The position numbers and the translations under genes are program-made. Below are positions 26,413 to 41,522 of a stretch of 64,000 bases of DNA, piece after piece. The first letter of the stretch is position 1. Each line of letters begins with the position of its first letter. The DNA comes from an uncultured Alphaproteobacteria bacterium (GTDB lineage Bacteria; Pseudomonadota; Alphaproteobacteria; Geminicoccales; Geminicoccaceae): assembly GCA_937926445.1 (NCBI GenBank), contig CALBAK010000006.1, forward strand, positions 1 through 64,000. Reading direction: 5' to 3'. The notes beneath the pieces are model-generated. The model did no database searches and was not told the DNA's origin. It worked only from the letters and a program-made list of their open reading frames with translations.

Positions 26413-26889
26413 TCAGCCGTACTTGACCTCGAGGATCTCGAAGTAACGGGTGCCGCGCGGGGTCGTCACCTCGACGGAATCGCCCGCCTCCTTGCCGAGG
26501 AGAGCCTGGGCGAGCGGCGAGTTGACCGAGAGCAGGCCCTGGGCGATCTCCGCCTCTTCGGGTCCGACGATCTGGTAGGAGACCTCTTCGTCGGTCTCCT
26601 CGTCGACCAGCCGGACCTTGGCGCCGAACATGATTTTCGAGCCGGAGAGCTTCGAGATGTCGATGATCTCGGCTCGCCCGAGCTTGTCTTCGAGCTCCAT
26701 CACCCGGCCTTCGATGAAGCCCTGACGCTCACGGGCGGCTTGATACTCGGCGTTCTCGGACAGATCGCCGTGCTCGCGCGCCGCGGCGATCGCCTTGATC
26801 ACCGCCGGACGCTCTACCGTCTTGAGGCGCTTGAGCTCGGCGCTCAACCTCGAGTGGCCCTCGGGGGTCATCGGTATGCGGTTGGACAT
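26413..26889 (-). CDS. greA: Transcription elongation factor GreA
   Basis: A 158-residue protein with the N-terminal coiled coil carrying [20 protein letters not shown] and the C-terminal FKBP-like domain ([39 protein letters not shown]). It rescues backtracked RNA polymerase by stimulating transcript cleavage; the acidic tip residues Asp-Glu of the coiled coil are present. The ATG giving [15 protein letters not shown] matches the family start; a longer frame would add 19 residues. It follows carB by 59 bases. Confidence 0.96.
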   Translation of the reverse strand: MSNRIPMTPEGHSRLSAELKRLKTVERPAVIKAIAAAREHGDLSENAEYQAARERQGFIEGRVMELEDKLGRAEIIDISKLSGSKIMFGAKVRLVDEETDEEVSYQIVGPEEAEIAQGLLSVNSPLAQALLGKEAGDSVEVTTPRGTRYFEILEVKYG

Positions 26890-26948
26890 CCCTGCCCGTC
26901 CGTTGCTTCGACAAAAATAGATCGGCCTTCGGTCGCCGTACCGCACGC

Positions 26949-30215
<3,267 letters not shown>

Positions 30216-30233
30216 GGTCGCGCTCGCGGAAGC

Positions 30234-31394
30234 TCAGACCGCGGCCCGCTCGACGAGCGCGCGGAAGCGGTGGAAGAGGTAGTGGCTGTCCTGCGGCCCG
30301 GGCGAGGCCTCGGGATGGTACTGGACGGAGAAGACCGGTCGTCCCTTCAAGCGGATGCCCTGGATGGTACCGTCGAAAAGCGAGCGGTGGGTGACCTCTA
30401 TCTCGGCGGGCAGACCCTCGTCGGCGATCGCGAAACCGTGGTTCTGGCTCGTGATCTCGACTTTGCCGGTGGTCAGATCCTTGACCGGATGGTTGGCCCC
30501 GTGATGGCCGAAGCGCATCTTCTCGGTTCGGGCGCCGACCGCTAGGCCCAGCATCTGGTGGCCGAGGCAGATTCCCATGATCGGCAGCCCCGCGGCCAAC
30601 AGCTCGCGGATCACGGGAACCGCATACACACCGGTCGCGGCCGGGTCGCCGGGGCCGTTCGAGAGCACCACACCGGCAGGCTTCAGGGCCAGGATCTCGG
30701 CGGCCGCGGTGGTGGCCGGAACCACGGTCACTTCGAAGCCGACCGAGACCAGCGAGCGCAGTATGTTCCGCTTGATACCGAAGTCGATCGCCACGACCGG
30801 CGGTCCGCCGGGCTCGCCCGCGACGTAGCCGCGGCCCCACTGCCAGCGGCTCTCGCGCCAGAGGGCCCGCTGCCGCGAGGTGACCTCGGGCACGAGGTCC
30901 ATGCCGACGAGGCCGGGCCAGGAGCGGGCGCGGGCGACGAGTTCGTGCGGATCGATCCGCCCGTCCGGCGCGTAGGCGAGGGCCGCGTTCTGGGCCCCCT
31001 TCTCGCGCAGGATGCGCGTGATCCGCCGGGTATCGACCCCGGTGATGCCGGCGATCCCGTTGCCCTCGAGCCAGCGGTCGAGATGCCGGTCGGCACGCCA
31101 GTTCGAGGCTCGGGTCACGGGCGCCCGCAGCACGAGACCGCGGACGACGGGTGTGGTCGCCTCGACGTCCTCGGAATTGGTGCCAACGTTACCGATGTGG
31201 GGAAAGGTGAAGGTGACGATCTGGCCGGCGTAGGACGGATCGGTCAGAATCTCTTGGTAGCCGGTCATCGCGGTGTTAAAGACCAGCTCACCGACATGGA
31301 CGCCCGGCGCGCCGATGCCGGAGCCGAGGAAGACGGTGCCGTCCTGCAGCCCCAACGCCGCGGTTGCCGAGCGCCGGTCGGAATCTAGGTTCAC
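30234..31394 (-). CDS. carA: Carbamoyl-phosphate synthase small (glutaminase) subunit
   Basis: A 386-residue subunit. The N-terminal domain shows [14 protein letters not shown] and [20 protein letters not shown]. The class-I glutaminase domain shows the nucleophile in [12 protein letters not shown] and the catalytic His-x-Glu in [11 protein letters not shown]. It releases ammonia from glutamine for CarB. A GTG start ([10 protein letters not shown]) is chosen; the frame continues much further upstream, but that part is antisense to yqeY and lacks similarity. Confidence 0.96.
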   Translation of the reverse strand: MNLDSDRRSATAALGLQDGTVFLGSGIGAPGVHVGELVFNTAMTGYQEILTDPSYAGQIVTFTFPHIGNVGTNSEDVEATTPVVRGLVLRAPVTRASNWRADRHLDRWLEGNGIAGITGVDTRRITRILREKGAQNAALAYAPDGRIDPHELVARARSWPGLVGMDLVPEVTSRQRALWRESRWQWGRGYVAGEPGGPPVVAIDFGIKRNILRSLVSVGFEVTVVPATTAAAEILALKPAGVVLSNGPGDPAATGVYAVPVIRELLAAGLPIMGICLGHQMLGLAVGARTEKMRFGHHGANHPVKDLTTGKVEITSQNHGFAIADEGLPAEIEVTHRSLFDGTIQGIRLKGRPVFSVQYHPEASPGPQDSHYLFHRFRALVERAAV

Positions 31395-31520
31395 GCGCGA
31401 GGATCCGCTGTTCGGCGCACGGCGCAGGACAGCCGCGGCGCCGCTTGGGCAAACGCCCGGGGTTCTACCAACCCGCGGGCGGGCGTCAAGCAAGGCAGCT
31501 CCTCGCCGGGTGACGACGGA

Positions 31521-31985
31521 GTGATCGTGGTGCTGAGGGAACGGCTGCAGGCCGCGCTCAAATCCGCCACCGAGCGGACCGACGAGCAGGCCGCGGCGAC
31601 GCTGCGCCTGGTGTTGGCGGCGGTTCGCGAGCGCGACCATTGCGCGCGCGCGGCGGGTGCGGGCGAGGGCCTGGGCGACGCGGAGATCGAGGAATTGTTG
31701 CGCGAGATGGTGGCCCAACGCGCCGAGCAGATCTCGCGCTGCGAGAGCCAAGCCCGGCTCGACGAGGCCGAACAGGAGACGGCGGAGATCCGGCTCCTCG
31801 AATCCTTCCTGCCGCCCAAGCTCGATGAGAGCCAGACCCGGGCCGCGGTCGAGGAGGGGATCCGGGCGGTGGGTGCGAGCAAGCTCAAGGACGCCGGCAA
31901 GGTGATCGCCTGGCTCAAGCAGCGGCACAACGGTCGGATGGACTTCGCCCTCGCTCGCCGCTTGATCTGCGAGCGACTTGGCTGA
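31521..31985 (+). CDS. yqeY: GatB/YqeY family protein
   Basis: A 154-residue helical protein starting with GTG ([14 protein letters not shown]). It matches the YqeY/GatB C-terminal-like family ([55 protein letters not shown]). The family resembles the tail domain of GatB and is suspected to act in tRNA-dependent amidation, although its role is unproven. It precedes dnaG and rpoD, the usual alphaproteobacterial order, and overlaps dnaG by eight bases. Confidence 0.92.
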   Translation: MIVVLRERLQAALKSATERTDEQAAATLRLVLAAVRERDHCARAAGAGEGLGDAEIEELLREMVAQRAEQISRCESQARLDEAEQETAEIRLLESFLPPKLDESQTRAAVEEGIRAVGASKLKDAGKVIAWLKQRHNGRMDFALARRLICERLG

Positions 31986-33882
31986 GGGCCGGAAGGTGAC
32001 CGCCGGCGGCGCTGCGCGGTCACGGCCGGGTGCGGCGACGACGGCCTCCCTCGAGGAGTTCAAGGCCCGGCTGCCGCTCGCCGAGATCGTCGGTCACTGG
32101 GTAAAGCTCAGCCGGCGCGGCCGGGAATGGGTCGGGCTCTGTCCGTTCCACAACGAGAAGACACCGTCCTTTACCGTGGCGGAAGACAAGGGCTTCTATC
32201 ATTGCTTCGGCTGCGGTGCGCACGGTGATGCCGTCTCCTTCGTCATGGCGGTGGAACGGCTCGAGTTCAAAGAAGCCATCGCCCGGCTCGAGGAGCTCAC
32301 CGGCATCGAGGCGCCGCGCCGCGCCGGGCCCGAAGCGAAGCGGGCCGACCCCGGCCTCTACGAAGCGAACGCCGCCGCGGCGCTCTGGTTCCAGGCCCGG
32401 CTCGCCGACCCCGAGGCTGGAGCGGCGCGCGCCTATCTCGAGCGGCGCGGGCTCGACCGGGCGACGATCGGCGCCTTCCGGCTGGGGTGGGCGCCGGCCG
32501 ACCGTTCGGCGCTGGGCCGGTCGCTCGCCCGGCAGGGCTTCGCCTCGGCGCTCCTCGTGTCGGCCGGCCTGCTGCGTGTTCCGGAAGGCGCTGGCGAGCC
32601 GTATGCCCTGTTCCGCGAGCGGGTGATCTTCCCGATCGCGGATGCCCGCGGCCGGATCGTGGGGTTCGGCGGGCGCACGCTCGGCGACGCCCAGCCCAAA
32701 TATCTCAATACCCCGGATACCGAGCTGTTCCACAAAGGGCGCCTGCTCTACGGCCTCGACCGGGCGATCGAGCCGGCGCGGCGCAGCGGCCGGCTCGTCG
32801 TGGCCGAGGGCTACATGGACGTGATCGCGCTCGAGCGGGCGGGCTTTCCGGCGGTCGCTCCGCTCGGCACGGCGATGGGCGAAGAGCAGCTCCTGCGCTG
32901 CTGGCGGCTCGTCGACTGCCCGATCGTCTGCCTCGACGGCGACGCGGCGGGGCTGCGAGCGGCGCTGCGCCTGGCCGAGCGGGCCGCGCCGCTGCTCCGA
33001 CCGAATCGCTCGCTCGCCTTCGTGGTGCTGCCCGAGGGCGAGGACCCGGACAGCCTGATGCGGACGGGGGGGGCGGAGGCCCTGGCCGGAGCTCTCGCGA
33101 GGCCCGAGCCGTTCGCCGCGTTCGTCTTCCGGGTCGTTCGCGCCGGTCTCTCGCCCGGGCTCGAGCGGATGGAGGAGCGCGCTCGGCTTCGGACCACGCT
33201 GCGCGGGTTGGTCGCCAAGGTCGCCGACCCGGACGTCCGGGCGAGCCTCGCCGAGGATCTCCGGGCGAGGCTGACAGCCGAACTCGAGCGGCTCGGGCTC
33301 GACCGGCGGTCGCCACGGCGGGGCGCCCCGAGTGGCGCACGCGGGCTACCGCCCGCCTCGCGCGCGGTTCCGGCGAGCGAGCTCCTGTCGGGGCTCGGCC
33401 GTCTCGAAAGCTGGCGCGAGGCGCCGATCCTGGCGCCACTGCTCGCGAATCCCGAACTTCTCGCCGAGGTCGAGGAAGAGCTCGCCGAGCTCGTGCTCGA
33501 GAACCCCGTGCTCGAGCGTCTTCGCCAGGAGATCCTCCTCTGCTGGTCGCAAGACCATCATCTTGACGCCACGGGGCTCGCAGACCATCTGGCTCGGTGC
33601 GGTTTGGCCGAGCCGGCGGCGCGGGTGCGGCAGGCGGGCGGTTCCGGGGGCGAGGCCGGCACGGACGAGGCATCGGGGTCCGCCAATGATCGTTGGCGGG
33701 CCACTGTTGCGCGTCTGCGCCGGCGGCTGACCCACAGGCGCGAGCTGGATGCGCTCGCGCAACGGCCCGACATGGCGTACGTCGAGCGACCGCTCGGCGG
33801 CCTCGACCGCCTTTTGAATGCACGGGACGAGGATGCCGCTGGCGAGCCGCCGCCTTATCCGATCCGGCCGCGCGAGTCCTGA
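31978..33882 (+). CDS. dnaG: DNA primase
   Basis: A 634-residue primase. The CHC2 zinc finger uses C55, H58, C76 and C79 ([11 protein letters not shown] ... [10 protein letters not shown]). The RNA polymerase domain shows [38 protein letters not shown], the TOPRIM Glu in [13 protein letters not shown] and the metal-binding CLDGDAAG. The C-terminal 200 residues form the less conserved DnaB-interaction part. The TTG start overlaps yqeY by eight bases; a GTG 18 bases later is the alternative. It primes lagging-strand synthesis. Confidence 0.96.
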   Translation: MAEGRKVTAGGAARSRPGAATTASLEEFKARLPLAEIVGHWVKLSRRGREWVGLCPFHNEKTPSFTVAEDKGFYHCFGCGAHGDAVSFVMAVERLEFKEAIARLEELTGIEAPRRAGPEAKRADPGLYEANAAAALWFQARLADPEAGAARAYLERRGLDRATIGAFRLGWAPADRSALGRSLARQGFASALLVSAGLLRVPEGAGEPYALFRERVIFPIADARGRIVGFGGRTLGDAQPKYLNTPDTELFHKGRLLYGLDRAIEPARRSGRLVVAEGYMDVIALERAGFPAVAPLGTAMGEEQLLRCWRLVDCPIVCLDGDAAGLRAALRLAERAAPLLRPNRSLAFVVLPEGEDPDSLMRTGGAEALAGALARPEPFAAFVFRVVRAGLSPGLERMEERARLRTTLRGLVAKVADPDVRASLAEDLRARLTAELERLGLDRRSPRRGAPSGARGLPPASRAVPASELLSGLGRLESWREAPILAPLLANPELLAEVEEELAELVLENPVLERLRQEILLCWSQDHHLDATGLADHLARCGLAEPAARVRQAGGSGGEAGTDEASGSANDRWRATVARLRRRLTHRRELDALAQRPDMAYVERPLGGLDRLLNARDEDAAGEPPPYPIRPRES

Positions 33883-33975
33883 GGGAGCGCCAGCCGAACA
33901 CGGATCGCTGCGCCGTCCTTCCCGCCTCTCGCCCCGATCGAGCCACCATCGCCCCTTGTCGAGGAGAGCTCCCGC

Positions 33976-36180
<2,205 letters not shown>

Positions 36181-36226
36181 GGCGCGTCTTGCGCGCAGGC
36201 GGGCGGGAGTTAGGCTCGCCGCGTTC

Positions 36227-36302
36227 GGGCCCGTAGCTCAGCGGTCAGAGCCGGCCGCTCATAACGGTCTGGTCGCAGGTTCGAATCCTGCCGGGCCCAC
36301 CA
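36227..36302 (+). tRNA. tRNA with CAT anticodon, probably tRNA-Ile2 (lysidine type)
   Basis: A 76-base cloverleaf with encoded CCA. The acceptor stem is GGGCCCG/CGGGCCC, the D-arm GCTC/GAGC, the anticodon stem GGCCG/CGGTC (one G-T pair) with loop CTCATAA, and the T-arm GCAGG/CCTGC with loop TTCGAAT. The anticodon CAT fits either elongator Met or the AUA-reading Ile tRNA modified by TilS. The C4-G69 and C5-G68 pairs and the TGGTCGC variable/T-stem region resemble tRNA-Ile2. The first base lacks the initiator mismatch, so it is not fMet. Confidence 0.93.
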
Positions 36303-36325
36303 GCCCGTCGCCATCGGGACGACCG

Positions 36326-36973
36326 TCAGTCCGGCGCGGGCTCGAGGGCGCGGGCGAGCGCTCCGACGTCGATCGCTTCCTCGAGGCGGGCATAGGCCCC
36401 GCAGAGGAGGAAGCGGACATTGTTCTCGACGACCTCGCGGTCGGCCCGCTGGTCCGTGCGCAACGGCAGGAGGTCGAACAGTCTCCGGCCGGAAGTCCGC
36501 CCGAGGAGATGCGCCGGGCGAGGCTCGTCGGCGAGCGCCCGGGCGAGACGGTCGAGGATTTCGTGCTCGATGGTCTCGAGGTCCAGCGGGATAGCGGGCT
36601 CCCCGTGGAAACGCAGTGCCGCCCGGATCACGGGACCGAGCCTGTCCGGACGGGCCGCTCGGAGCTGCCCGGCGCGCCGGAGCAGCACCTGGGTGAGCTC
36701 GGCCAGATCGCCCAACAGGAGAGGAAAAGCCGACCAGCGGGAGCGCGCCATCTCGAGGGCGAACTCGTCCTGATCGAACAGCTTCGCCCAGTCGCAGCCG
36801 GCGCGCGCACGACAATATTCGATCGTCGCCTTTTGAGCGACGAAAGCGGCTTCCCCGGCCAGCAAGGCCGCGAGCTCATCGGGCGTCCGGCACGGTGCCC
36901 CGGCACCGGAGCGGCCGAGGGTCCGGCAAACGATGTTCTTGATCCGTTCGAGCGCTGCGGCAGCATGTCCCAT
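36326..36973 (-). CDS. Hypothetical protein
   Basis: A 215-residue, mostly helical, soluble protein starting MGHAAAALERIKNIV with GAGGCGATC upstream. I recognise no domain. It contains three Cys in the first 75 residues (IVCRTLG, APCRTPDE, EYCRARAGCDW) and a segment LLLGDLAELTQVLLRRAG. It diverges from the symporter pair across 200 bases, which hints at shared regulation but nothing more. Confidence 0.65.
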   Translation of the reverse strand: MGHAAAALERIKNIVCRTLGRSGAGAPCRTPDELAALLAGEAAFVAQKATIEYCRARAGCDWAKLFDQDEFALEMARSRWSAFPLLLGDLAELTQVLLRRAGQLRAARPDRLGPVIRAALRFHGEPAIPLDLETIEHEILDRLARALADEPRPAHLLGRTSGRRLFDLLPLRTDQRADREVVENNVRFLLCGAYARLEEAIDVGALARALEPAPD

Positions 36974-37175
36974 GATCGCCTCTGTCGGCCCGGCGAGGTG
37001 CGTCCTTGCGCCCACCTTACAGCGGATTAGCGTCGTGAAACATCGCCCTGCGACCCGTGCCGGGGTCGTCCGCCGGCCGGCGGGCGGCGGACGCGGCGGA
37101 GCGGGGCGCAAGACGACCACCCGATGACCGAGGCCAAGCCGCGCGTCGCGAAGGGGGTGGAGTGGGAGGTGGTAC

Positions 37176-37436
37176 ATGCAGCCGTCGACACGTGCCGAAG
37201 AACATTGGCGCCGCACACGCGGGCTGATGATCGTCTCGATGATCATTTGGTTCATTTTCGGGTTCGCGATCCATTTCTTCGTCGAGCCGCTGAATCGTAT
37301 TACTTTCCTGGGTTTCCCCTTGGGATTCTACATGGCGGCGCAGGGTTCGCTGATTGTCTTCGTCGTTCAGATCTTCTGGTTCGCCTGGAAGCAGAACAAG
37401 ATCGACGAAGAGTGCGGCATGGCCGAGGAGGAGTGA
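37176..37436 (+). CDS. DUF4212 small subunit of sodium/solute symporter
   Basis: An 86-residue protein with two transmembrane helices (LMIVSMIIWFIFGFAIHFF and GFYMAAQGSLIVFVVQIFWF) joined by VEPLNRITFLGFPLG, the DUF4212 pattern. A GGGAGGTGG site lies seven bases before the ATG. This small protein is always encoded just upstream of an SSS-family symporter of the VC_2705 group, as here (six-base gap), and is presumed to be its accessory subunit. Confidence 0.92.
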   Translation: MQPSTRAEEHWRRTRGLMIVSMIIWFIFGFAIHFFVEPLNRITFLGFPLGFYMAAQGSLIVFVVQIFWFAWKQNKIDEECGMAEEE

Positions 37437-37442
37437 GGAAGC

Positions 37443-39332
37443 ATGCAGGACGCATTCGTCGCCAACCTCGGCAAGATCTACACCTTCTATACCGGGGGCT
37501 TTCTCGGTTTCGTGATCGTCCTTGCGATCCTTGAACAGCTCGGAGTTCCGGGCTATATCCTCGGTTATCTTTTCGTTCTGCTGACGATCGCCGTTTACGC
37601 CGGGATCGGCTACATCTCCCGTACTGCGCAAGTTTCGGAATATTACGTCGCCGGTCGACGCGTGCCGGCTTTCTACAACGGCATGGCGACGGCCGCCGAC
37701 TGGATGAGTGCCGCCTCCTTCATCGGCATGGCGGGTTCGCTCTATGCCCAGGGCTATGACGGTCTCGCCTTCATCCTGGGTTGGACCGGCGGCTACGTGC
37801 TCGTCGCGGTCCTGGTCGCCCCGTATTTGCGCAAGTTCGGCGCCTACACCGTTCCGGATTTCCTGGCGGCGCGCTACGGCGGCAACTTCGCGCGACTCGT
37901 CGGTGTCGTCATCCTCGTCAGTTGCTCCTTCATCTATCTCATGGGCCAGCTCACCGGCACCGGCCTCGTGATGGCGCGTCTGATCGGCATCCCGTTCGAG
38001 TACGGGGTGTTCGTGGGTCTGCTCGGTATCCTCGTCTGCTCGATGCTGGGCGGGATGCGCGCGGTCACCTGGACCCAGGTGGCTCAGTACATCGTGCTGA
38101 TCATCGCCTACCTGATCCCCGTCGTGATCCTCTCGACTCAGAAGACCGGCGTGCCGGTGCCGCAGCTCACCTACGGCTCGATCCTCGCCGAGATCACCAA
38201 CCTCGAGCGCACCGCGGAATACATTGCGCCCTACGTCGGCGCCGCGAAGGGCCACGCGACACCCTTCTGGTTCCGCGATCCACTCAATTATTTCGGCCTC
38301 ATTCTCTGCCTCATGGTCGGCACCGCGTCCCTGCCACACGTGATCATGCGCTACTTCACGACGCCGAGCGTCCGCGACGCGCGCAAGTCGGTCGGCTGGT
38401 CGCTGTTGTTCATTTTCATTCTCTACTTCACGGCGCCGGCCTATGCGGTGTTCGCCAAGTACGAGGTCTTCACGAACGTCCTGGGCAAGGACATCTCGAC
38501 GCTGCAGGCGGTGGCGGCGCTGCCGTCCTGGGTCTTCACTTACGGCAAGATCGGCCTCGTCAAGATCTGCGGCGCCAACGCCGCGAGCCCGGAGGCGGTC
38601 TTCGCCGCCTGCCAGGGTGTCAAGGACGCCGCCGGCAACCTGACGCCGGTCACGACCCTGACCTTCAATCGTTTCTCGATCGCGCCCGATACGGTCGTGC
38701 TCGCGACGCCCGAGATCGCGGGTCTGCCCTACGTGATCGCCGGCCTCGTGGCGGCGGGCGGTCTCGCCGCGGCGCTCTCCACCGCCGACGGTCTGCTCCT
38801 GGCGATCGCCAACGCTCTGAGCCACGACATCTACTACAAGATGATCGACGCCCGGGCCTCGACCGCCCGGCGGCTCATCGTTGCCCGTCTCCTGCTGATC
38901 CTCGTCGCGCTCGTGGCGGCTTATACGGCGATCACCCTTCCGCAAGGCATCCTGATTTTCGTGTCTTGGGCCTTCTCGGTGGCCGCCTCGGGATTGTTCC
39001 CGGCTCTGGTGTTGGGCGTGTTCTGGAAGCGGTGCACCTCGGCCGGCGCCATTTTCGGAATGATCGCCGGCTACGCGACCTGCTTGTATTACATGTTCGG
39101 CACCGAATATTACGGTGTTCCGAAGTGGTTCGCCGGTACCTGGCTGACCCAGCAGGGGCTCAACAACATCGCTTCGGGGATGGTCGGTATTCCCGTCGCT
39201 TTCTTCGTGACGATCGTCGTGAGCCTGCTCACCAAGGCACCCTCCAAGGAGATGCAGGATTTCATCGACCAGATCCGCGTTCCGAAGGGTGGCGAGCTCA
39301 TGAGCGAGGCCAAACCGGTCGGCGGCCACTGA
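37443..39332 (+). CDS. Sodium:solute symporter (SSS family, ActP/VC_2705-like)
   Basis: A 629-residue inner-membrane transporter with about 13 transmembrane helices. Recognisable SSS features are SEYYVAGRRVPAFYNGMATA, ADWMSAASFIGMAG, GGYVLVAVLVAPYLRKFG, TVPDFLAARYGG and LPHVIMRYFTTPS. A large loop near residues 360-410 with two Cys (KICGANA; AACQGVK) is typical of the VC_2705 subgroup. Relatives carry short carboxylates such as acetate. A strong stem-loop follows the gene. Confidence 0.93.
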   Translation: MQDAFVANLGKIYTFYTGGFLGFVIVLAILEQLGVPGYILGYLFVLLTIAVYAGIGYISRTAQVSEYYVAGRRVPAFYNGMATAADWMSAASFIGMAGSLYAQGYDGLAFILGWTGGYVLVAVLVAPYLRKFGAYTVPDFLAARYGGNFARLVGVVILVSCSFIYLMGQLTGTGLVMARLIGIPFEYGVFVGLLGILVCSMLGGMRAVTWTQVAQYIVLIIAYLIPVVILSTQKTGVPVPQLTYGSILAEITNLERTAEYIAPYVGAAKGHATPFWFRDPLNYFGLILCLMVGTASLPHVIMRYFTTPSVRDARKSVGWSLLFIFILYFTAPAYAVFAKYEVFTNVLGKDISTLQAVAALPSWVFTYGKIGLVKICGANAASPEAVFAACQGVKDAAGNLTPVTTLTFNRFSIAPDTVVLATPEIAGLPYVIAGLVAAGGLAAALSTADGLLLAIANALSHDIYYKMIDARASTARRLIVARLLLILVALVAAYTAITLPQGILIFVSWAFSVAASGLFPALVLGVFWKRCTSAGAIFGMIAGYATCLYYMFGTEYYGVPKWFAGTWLTQQGLNNIASGMVGIPVAFFVTIVVSLLTKAPSKEMQDFIDQIRVPKGGELMSEAKPVGGH

Positions 39333-39354
39333 GCACGGGACCCGTACGGTTCGG

Positions 39355-39380
39355 GGAGCGGGGCCTTCGGGCCCCGCTCC
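39355..39380 (+). terminator. Perfect 11-bp hairpin with TTCG loop after symporter
   Basis: GGAGCGGGGCC at 39355-39365 pairs with GGCCCCGCTCC at 39370-39380 around TTCG. Only a weak T-rich tail (TGTCTT) follows, so it may act as an mRNA-stabilising or partial terminator. It separates the symporter from the YggT-like gene. Confidence 0.7.
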
Positions 39381-39402
39381 TGTCTTCGCAGGGAGGCCGA
39401 CG

Positions 39403-39735
39403 ATGGACGCGTTGATCGAGGCGCTCGCCTGGTATTTCTTCCAGGATCCGGTGTTCGGGATCGGAAATTTCCTTCTCGCGGCCCTGATGTGGACGATGCT
39501 AGGCCGTTTCCTCCTCGGACTTTTCGTGCCGCCCGATTGGGACTTCTACATCTGGCGTTTCTTTCGCAAGGTGACCGACCCGGTCATCGCGCTCGTACGG
39601 CCGATCACGCCCTCGTTCATGATCGAGGGATTGATGCCGCTAGTCGCCGTCTGGTGGCTGATCGCGGCCCGCATCGCCTGGTGGATCCTCTGCCGCCTGC
39701 TCGGCCTCGCAACCACGGTCGACTCGCCCTTCTGA
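39403..39735 (+). CDS. YggT-like small membrane protein
   Basis: A 110-residue protein with three hydrophobic segments: NFLLAALMWTMLGRFLLGLF, the region around SFMIEGLMPLVAVWWLIAA, and RIAWWILCRLLGLA. The central WRFFRKVTDPVIALVRPITP resembles the DPxLxPxRxxxP core of YggT proteins. The family is membrane-bound, with roles suggested in cell division and osmotic homeostasis. It follows the symporter after a hairpin and is frequently seen in that neighbourhood. Confidence 0.75.
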   Translation: MDALIEALAWYFFQDPVFGIGNFLLAALMWTMLGRFLLGLFVPPDWDFYIWRFFRKVTDPVIALVRPITPSFMIEGLMPLVAVWWLIAARIAWWILCRLLGLATTVDSPF

Positions 39736-39751
39736 GCGCGGTCCCGCCCCT

Positions 39752-40141
39752 TTGGCTCGGGACACACACGATCCGATCGAGCGGGCGGCGGAACTTTCGG
39801 TCCTGCGCGGCGTGGGCTTCGGGACGGTCGCGATCCTGTGTGCCTGCCTGGGCCTCGCCGGTTACCCGGTCGTTTCGCTGCGTCTCGGGGCGGCCGCCAC
39901 CCCTCCTGATGGCGGCGATCCTCGAGCTCAAGGCACGCCTCGCCCCCAACGGCCCTACAAGCGGACCGAGGCCTGGTTGCTCCTCGATCCGCCGCCTCGG
40001 CTGCCGGCTGCGGTCGCCCAGCGGTTGGTCGGCGCGGCACTCAAGCGGACGTTTCGCTGCTATGCCCGGCTCGCCTTCCTGGCAGCCGTCGTCCTGTGGC
40101 TCGCGAGCCTCCTCTTGCGCCTCGTCGACGGGATGCCGTGA
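39752..40141 (+). CDS. Hypothetical two-helix membrane protein
   Basis: A 129-residue protein with TTG start (LARDTHDPIERAAELS). One hydrophobic segment is GFGTVAILCACLGLAGYPVV and a second is LAFLAAVVLWLASLLLRLV, with a Pro-rich soluble part between them (PRAQGTPRPQRPYKRTEAW). No family is recognised. It starts 16 bases after the YggT-like gene and is probably in the same transcript. No better start is visible. Confidence 0.55.
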   Translation: MARDTHDPIERAAELSVLRGVGFGTVAILCACLGLAGYPVVSLRLGAAATPPDGGDPRAQGTPRPQRPYKRTEAWLLLDPPPRLPAAVAQRLVGAALKRTFRCYARLAFLAAVVLWLASLLLRLVDGMP

Positions 40142-40211
40142 GCTCCGAATACGGCGAAGCGCGGCCGGTCGCCCGGACGCGCCCCGCCGGAGACGGCAGA
40201 ATGTGTGGGAC

Positions 40212-41102
40212 TCAGCGCTGCCGGATCTCGACGCGCCGGTTGCGCGGCTCCTTGACGTTCGGACCGGTTTGCACCGCGAGACGGGTGAAGCTGTAGCCCC
40301 GCACGGTCATGCGGTCGCGCGAGACGCCCTTGCGCTCGAGGTAGGCGGCCACCGCGTTCGCCCGCCGCTCGGACAGGCGCTGGTTGTACTGCATGGTCCC
40401 CACCGTGTCGGTGTGGCCCGAGATCTCGACCCGGATGTTGGTGTTCTTGACCAGCATGTCGGCGACCTTGTCGAGAGCCGGGTAGAAGGCCGGCTTGATC
40501 ACCGCCTTGTCGAAGTCGAAGAGGACGTCGGCGGCGATGGTGATCGTCTCCGGCGCACCGGCGGCCGTCGTCTCGATCTGGGCCAACGCCTCCATGAACT
40601 GATTCTTGCAGTAGGCGATGTCGCGCGGCTGAAAGTTCTCTTCCTGCTGCTCCATCCAGCAATTGAAGCGCGCCACGGCCTTGCCGGCCGCGTCCGGATT
40701 GCGGCTCGCACCGCCGGCGTTCAGGGCGGCGACCAGCCGATTACGCGCGCTGGTGAGTTCGTCGACCTTGTCGGCGGGGAGCTGGCGAGAGGAGATCGCA
40801 GCCGGCTCCGGGGCTCCGCCACGGGCCGCGGCCATCGCGTTGTTGGCGTGGTACGTCGCGCTCCGATAATGCTCCATCTTGTTGAATTCGTACTCGGCGT
40901 GCTCCATCGAGTACTTGTAGTAGGCGGCACGGTAGGGATCGGCGCCGGGGCTGGTCGCACGCGCTTCGCTCATCACCTTGGCCGCCGGCCCGGCCTCGAA
41001 GAGGCGGCCGATGATGTCCGTGTGGCCGGGCGGCCGATCGCCGCAGCCGACCAGAAGAGCCAGACAGCTCGCTGCGGCTGCCACGCGTACATAGCTCAGC
41101 AT
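40212..41102 (-). CDS. OmpA-family lipoprotein
   Basis: A 296-residue envelope protein. The lipobox LLVGC places the lipidated Cys at residue 20. The middle part is helical (YRAAYYKYSMEHAEYEFNKM). The C-terminal OmpA domain shows ADVLFDFDKAVIKP, RVEISGHTDTVGTMQYNQRL, SERRANAVAAYLERKG and EPRNRRVEI, all needed for peptidoglycan binding. It probably links the outer membrane to peptidoglycan. The frame extends further upstream, but without a signal sequence. Confidence 0.9.
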   Translation of the reverse strand: MLSYVRVAAAASCLALLVGCGDRPPGHTDIIGRLFEAGPAAKVMSEARATSPGADPYRAAYYKYSMEHAEYEFNKMEHYRSATYHANNAMAAARGGAPEPAAISSRQLPADKVDELTSARNRLVAALNAGGASRNPDAAGKAVARFNCWMEQQEENFQPRDIAYCKNQFMEALAQIETTAAGAPETITIAADVLFDFDKAVIKPAFYPALDKVADMLVKNTNIRVEISGHTDTVGTMQYNQRLSERRANAVAAYLERKGVSRDRMTVRGYSFTRLAVQTGPNVKEPRNRRVEIRQR

Positions 41103-41342
41103 GCGACCTCGCTCCCTCTGCTCTGCTCCCGTGACCACCGGTGATACCGGCATCGTCGAGGCATGGGAACGCTCGACATCCGCGCGAGCCACCGGCTGCG
41201 CAGGAAAGCCGCGGTGCTGTTGTCCGTTTCCTACACTGTCCGTCGGCCAATAGGGAAGGGCCGGGCCGTGCGACCAGCCGCGCCCTGGCGTCCCGGTCTC
41301 GACGGCGGGTAGGAGAGCCCGAGACCGATCCGGAGGTGGGCC

Positions 41343-41522
41343 ATGCAGGAGAGCGAGGGTCTCGGAACCTTTGGTTGGGTGGCGCTCGCACTCGTTCTGT
41401 TGGGCATCGTGGTGGCACTGACCGCCGGCTTTTCTCGGCTCGTCATGCTCGCGCTGCCGCTCGCGGCGGTCGTCTTCGCGGCGATCCTCGCCCTGTGCAC
41501 CGGGAACACCCGGGAGGCTTAG
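41343..41522 (+). CDS. Small two-helix membrane protein, 59 residues
   Basis: Starts with ATG seven bases after GGAGGTGG, an excellent ribosome binding site. The sequence begins [20 protein letters not shown] and forms two hydrophobic helices ([19 protein letters not shown] and [19 protein letters not shown]) before a short polar tail (TGNTREA). It ends overlapping the convergent thyX stop by four bases. Family unknown. The helices plus site make a real gene likely despite the small size. Confidence 0.6.
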   Translation: MQESEGLGTFGWVALALVLLGIVVALTAGFSRLVMLALPLAAVVFAAILALCTGNTREA

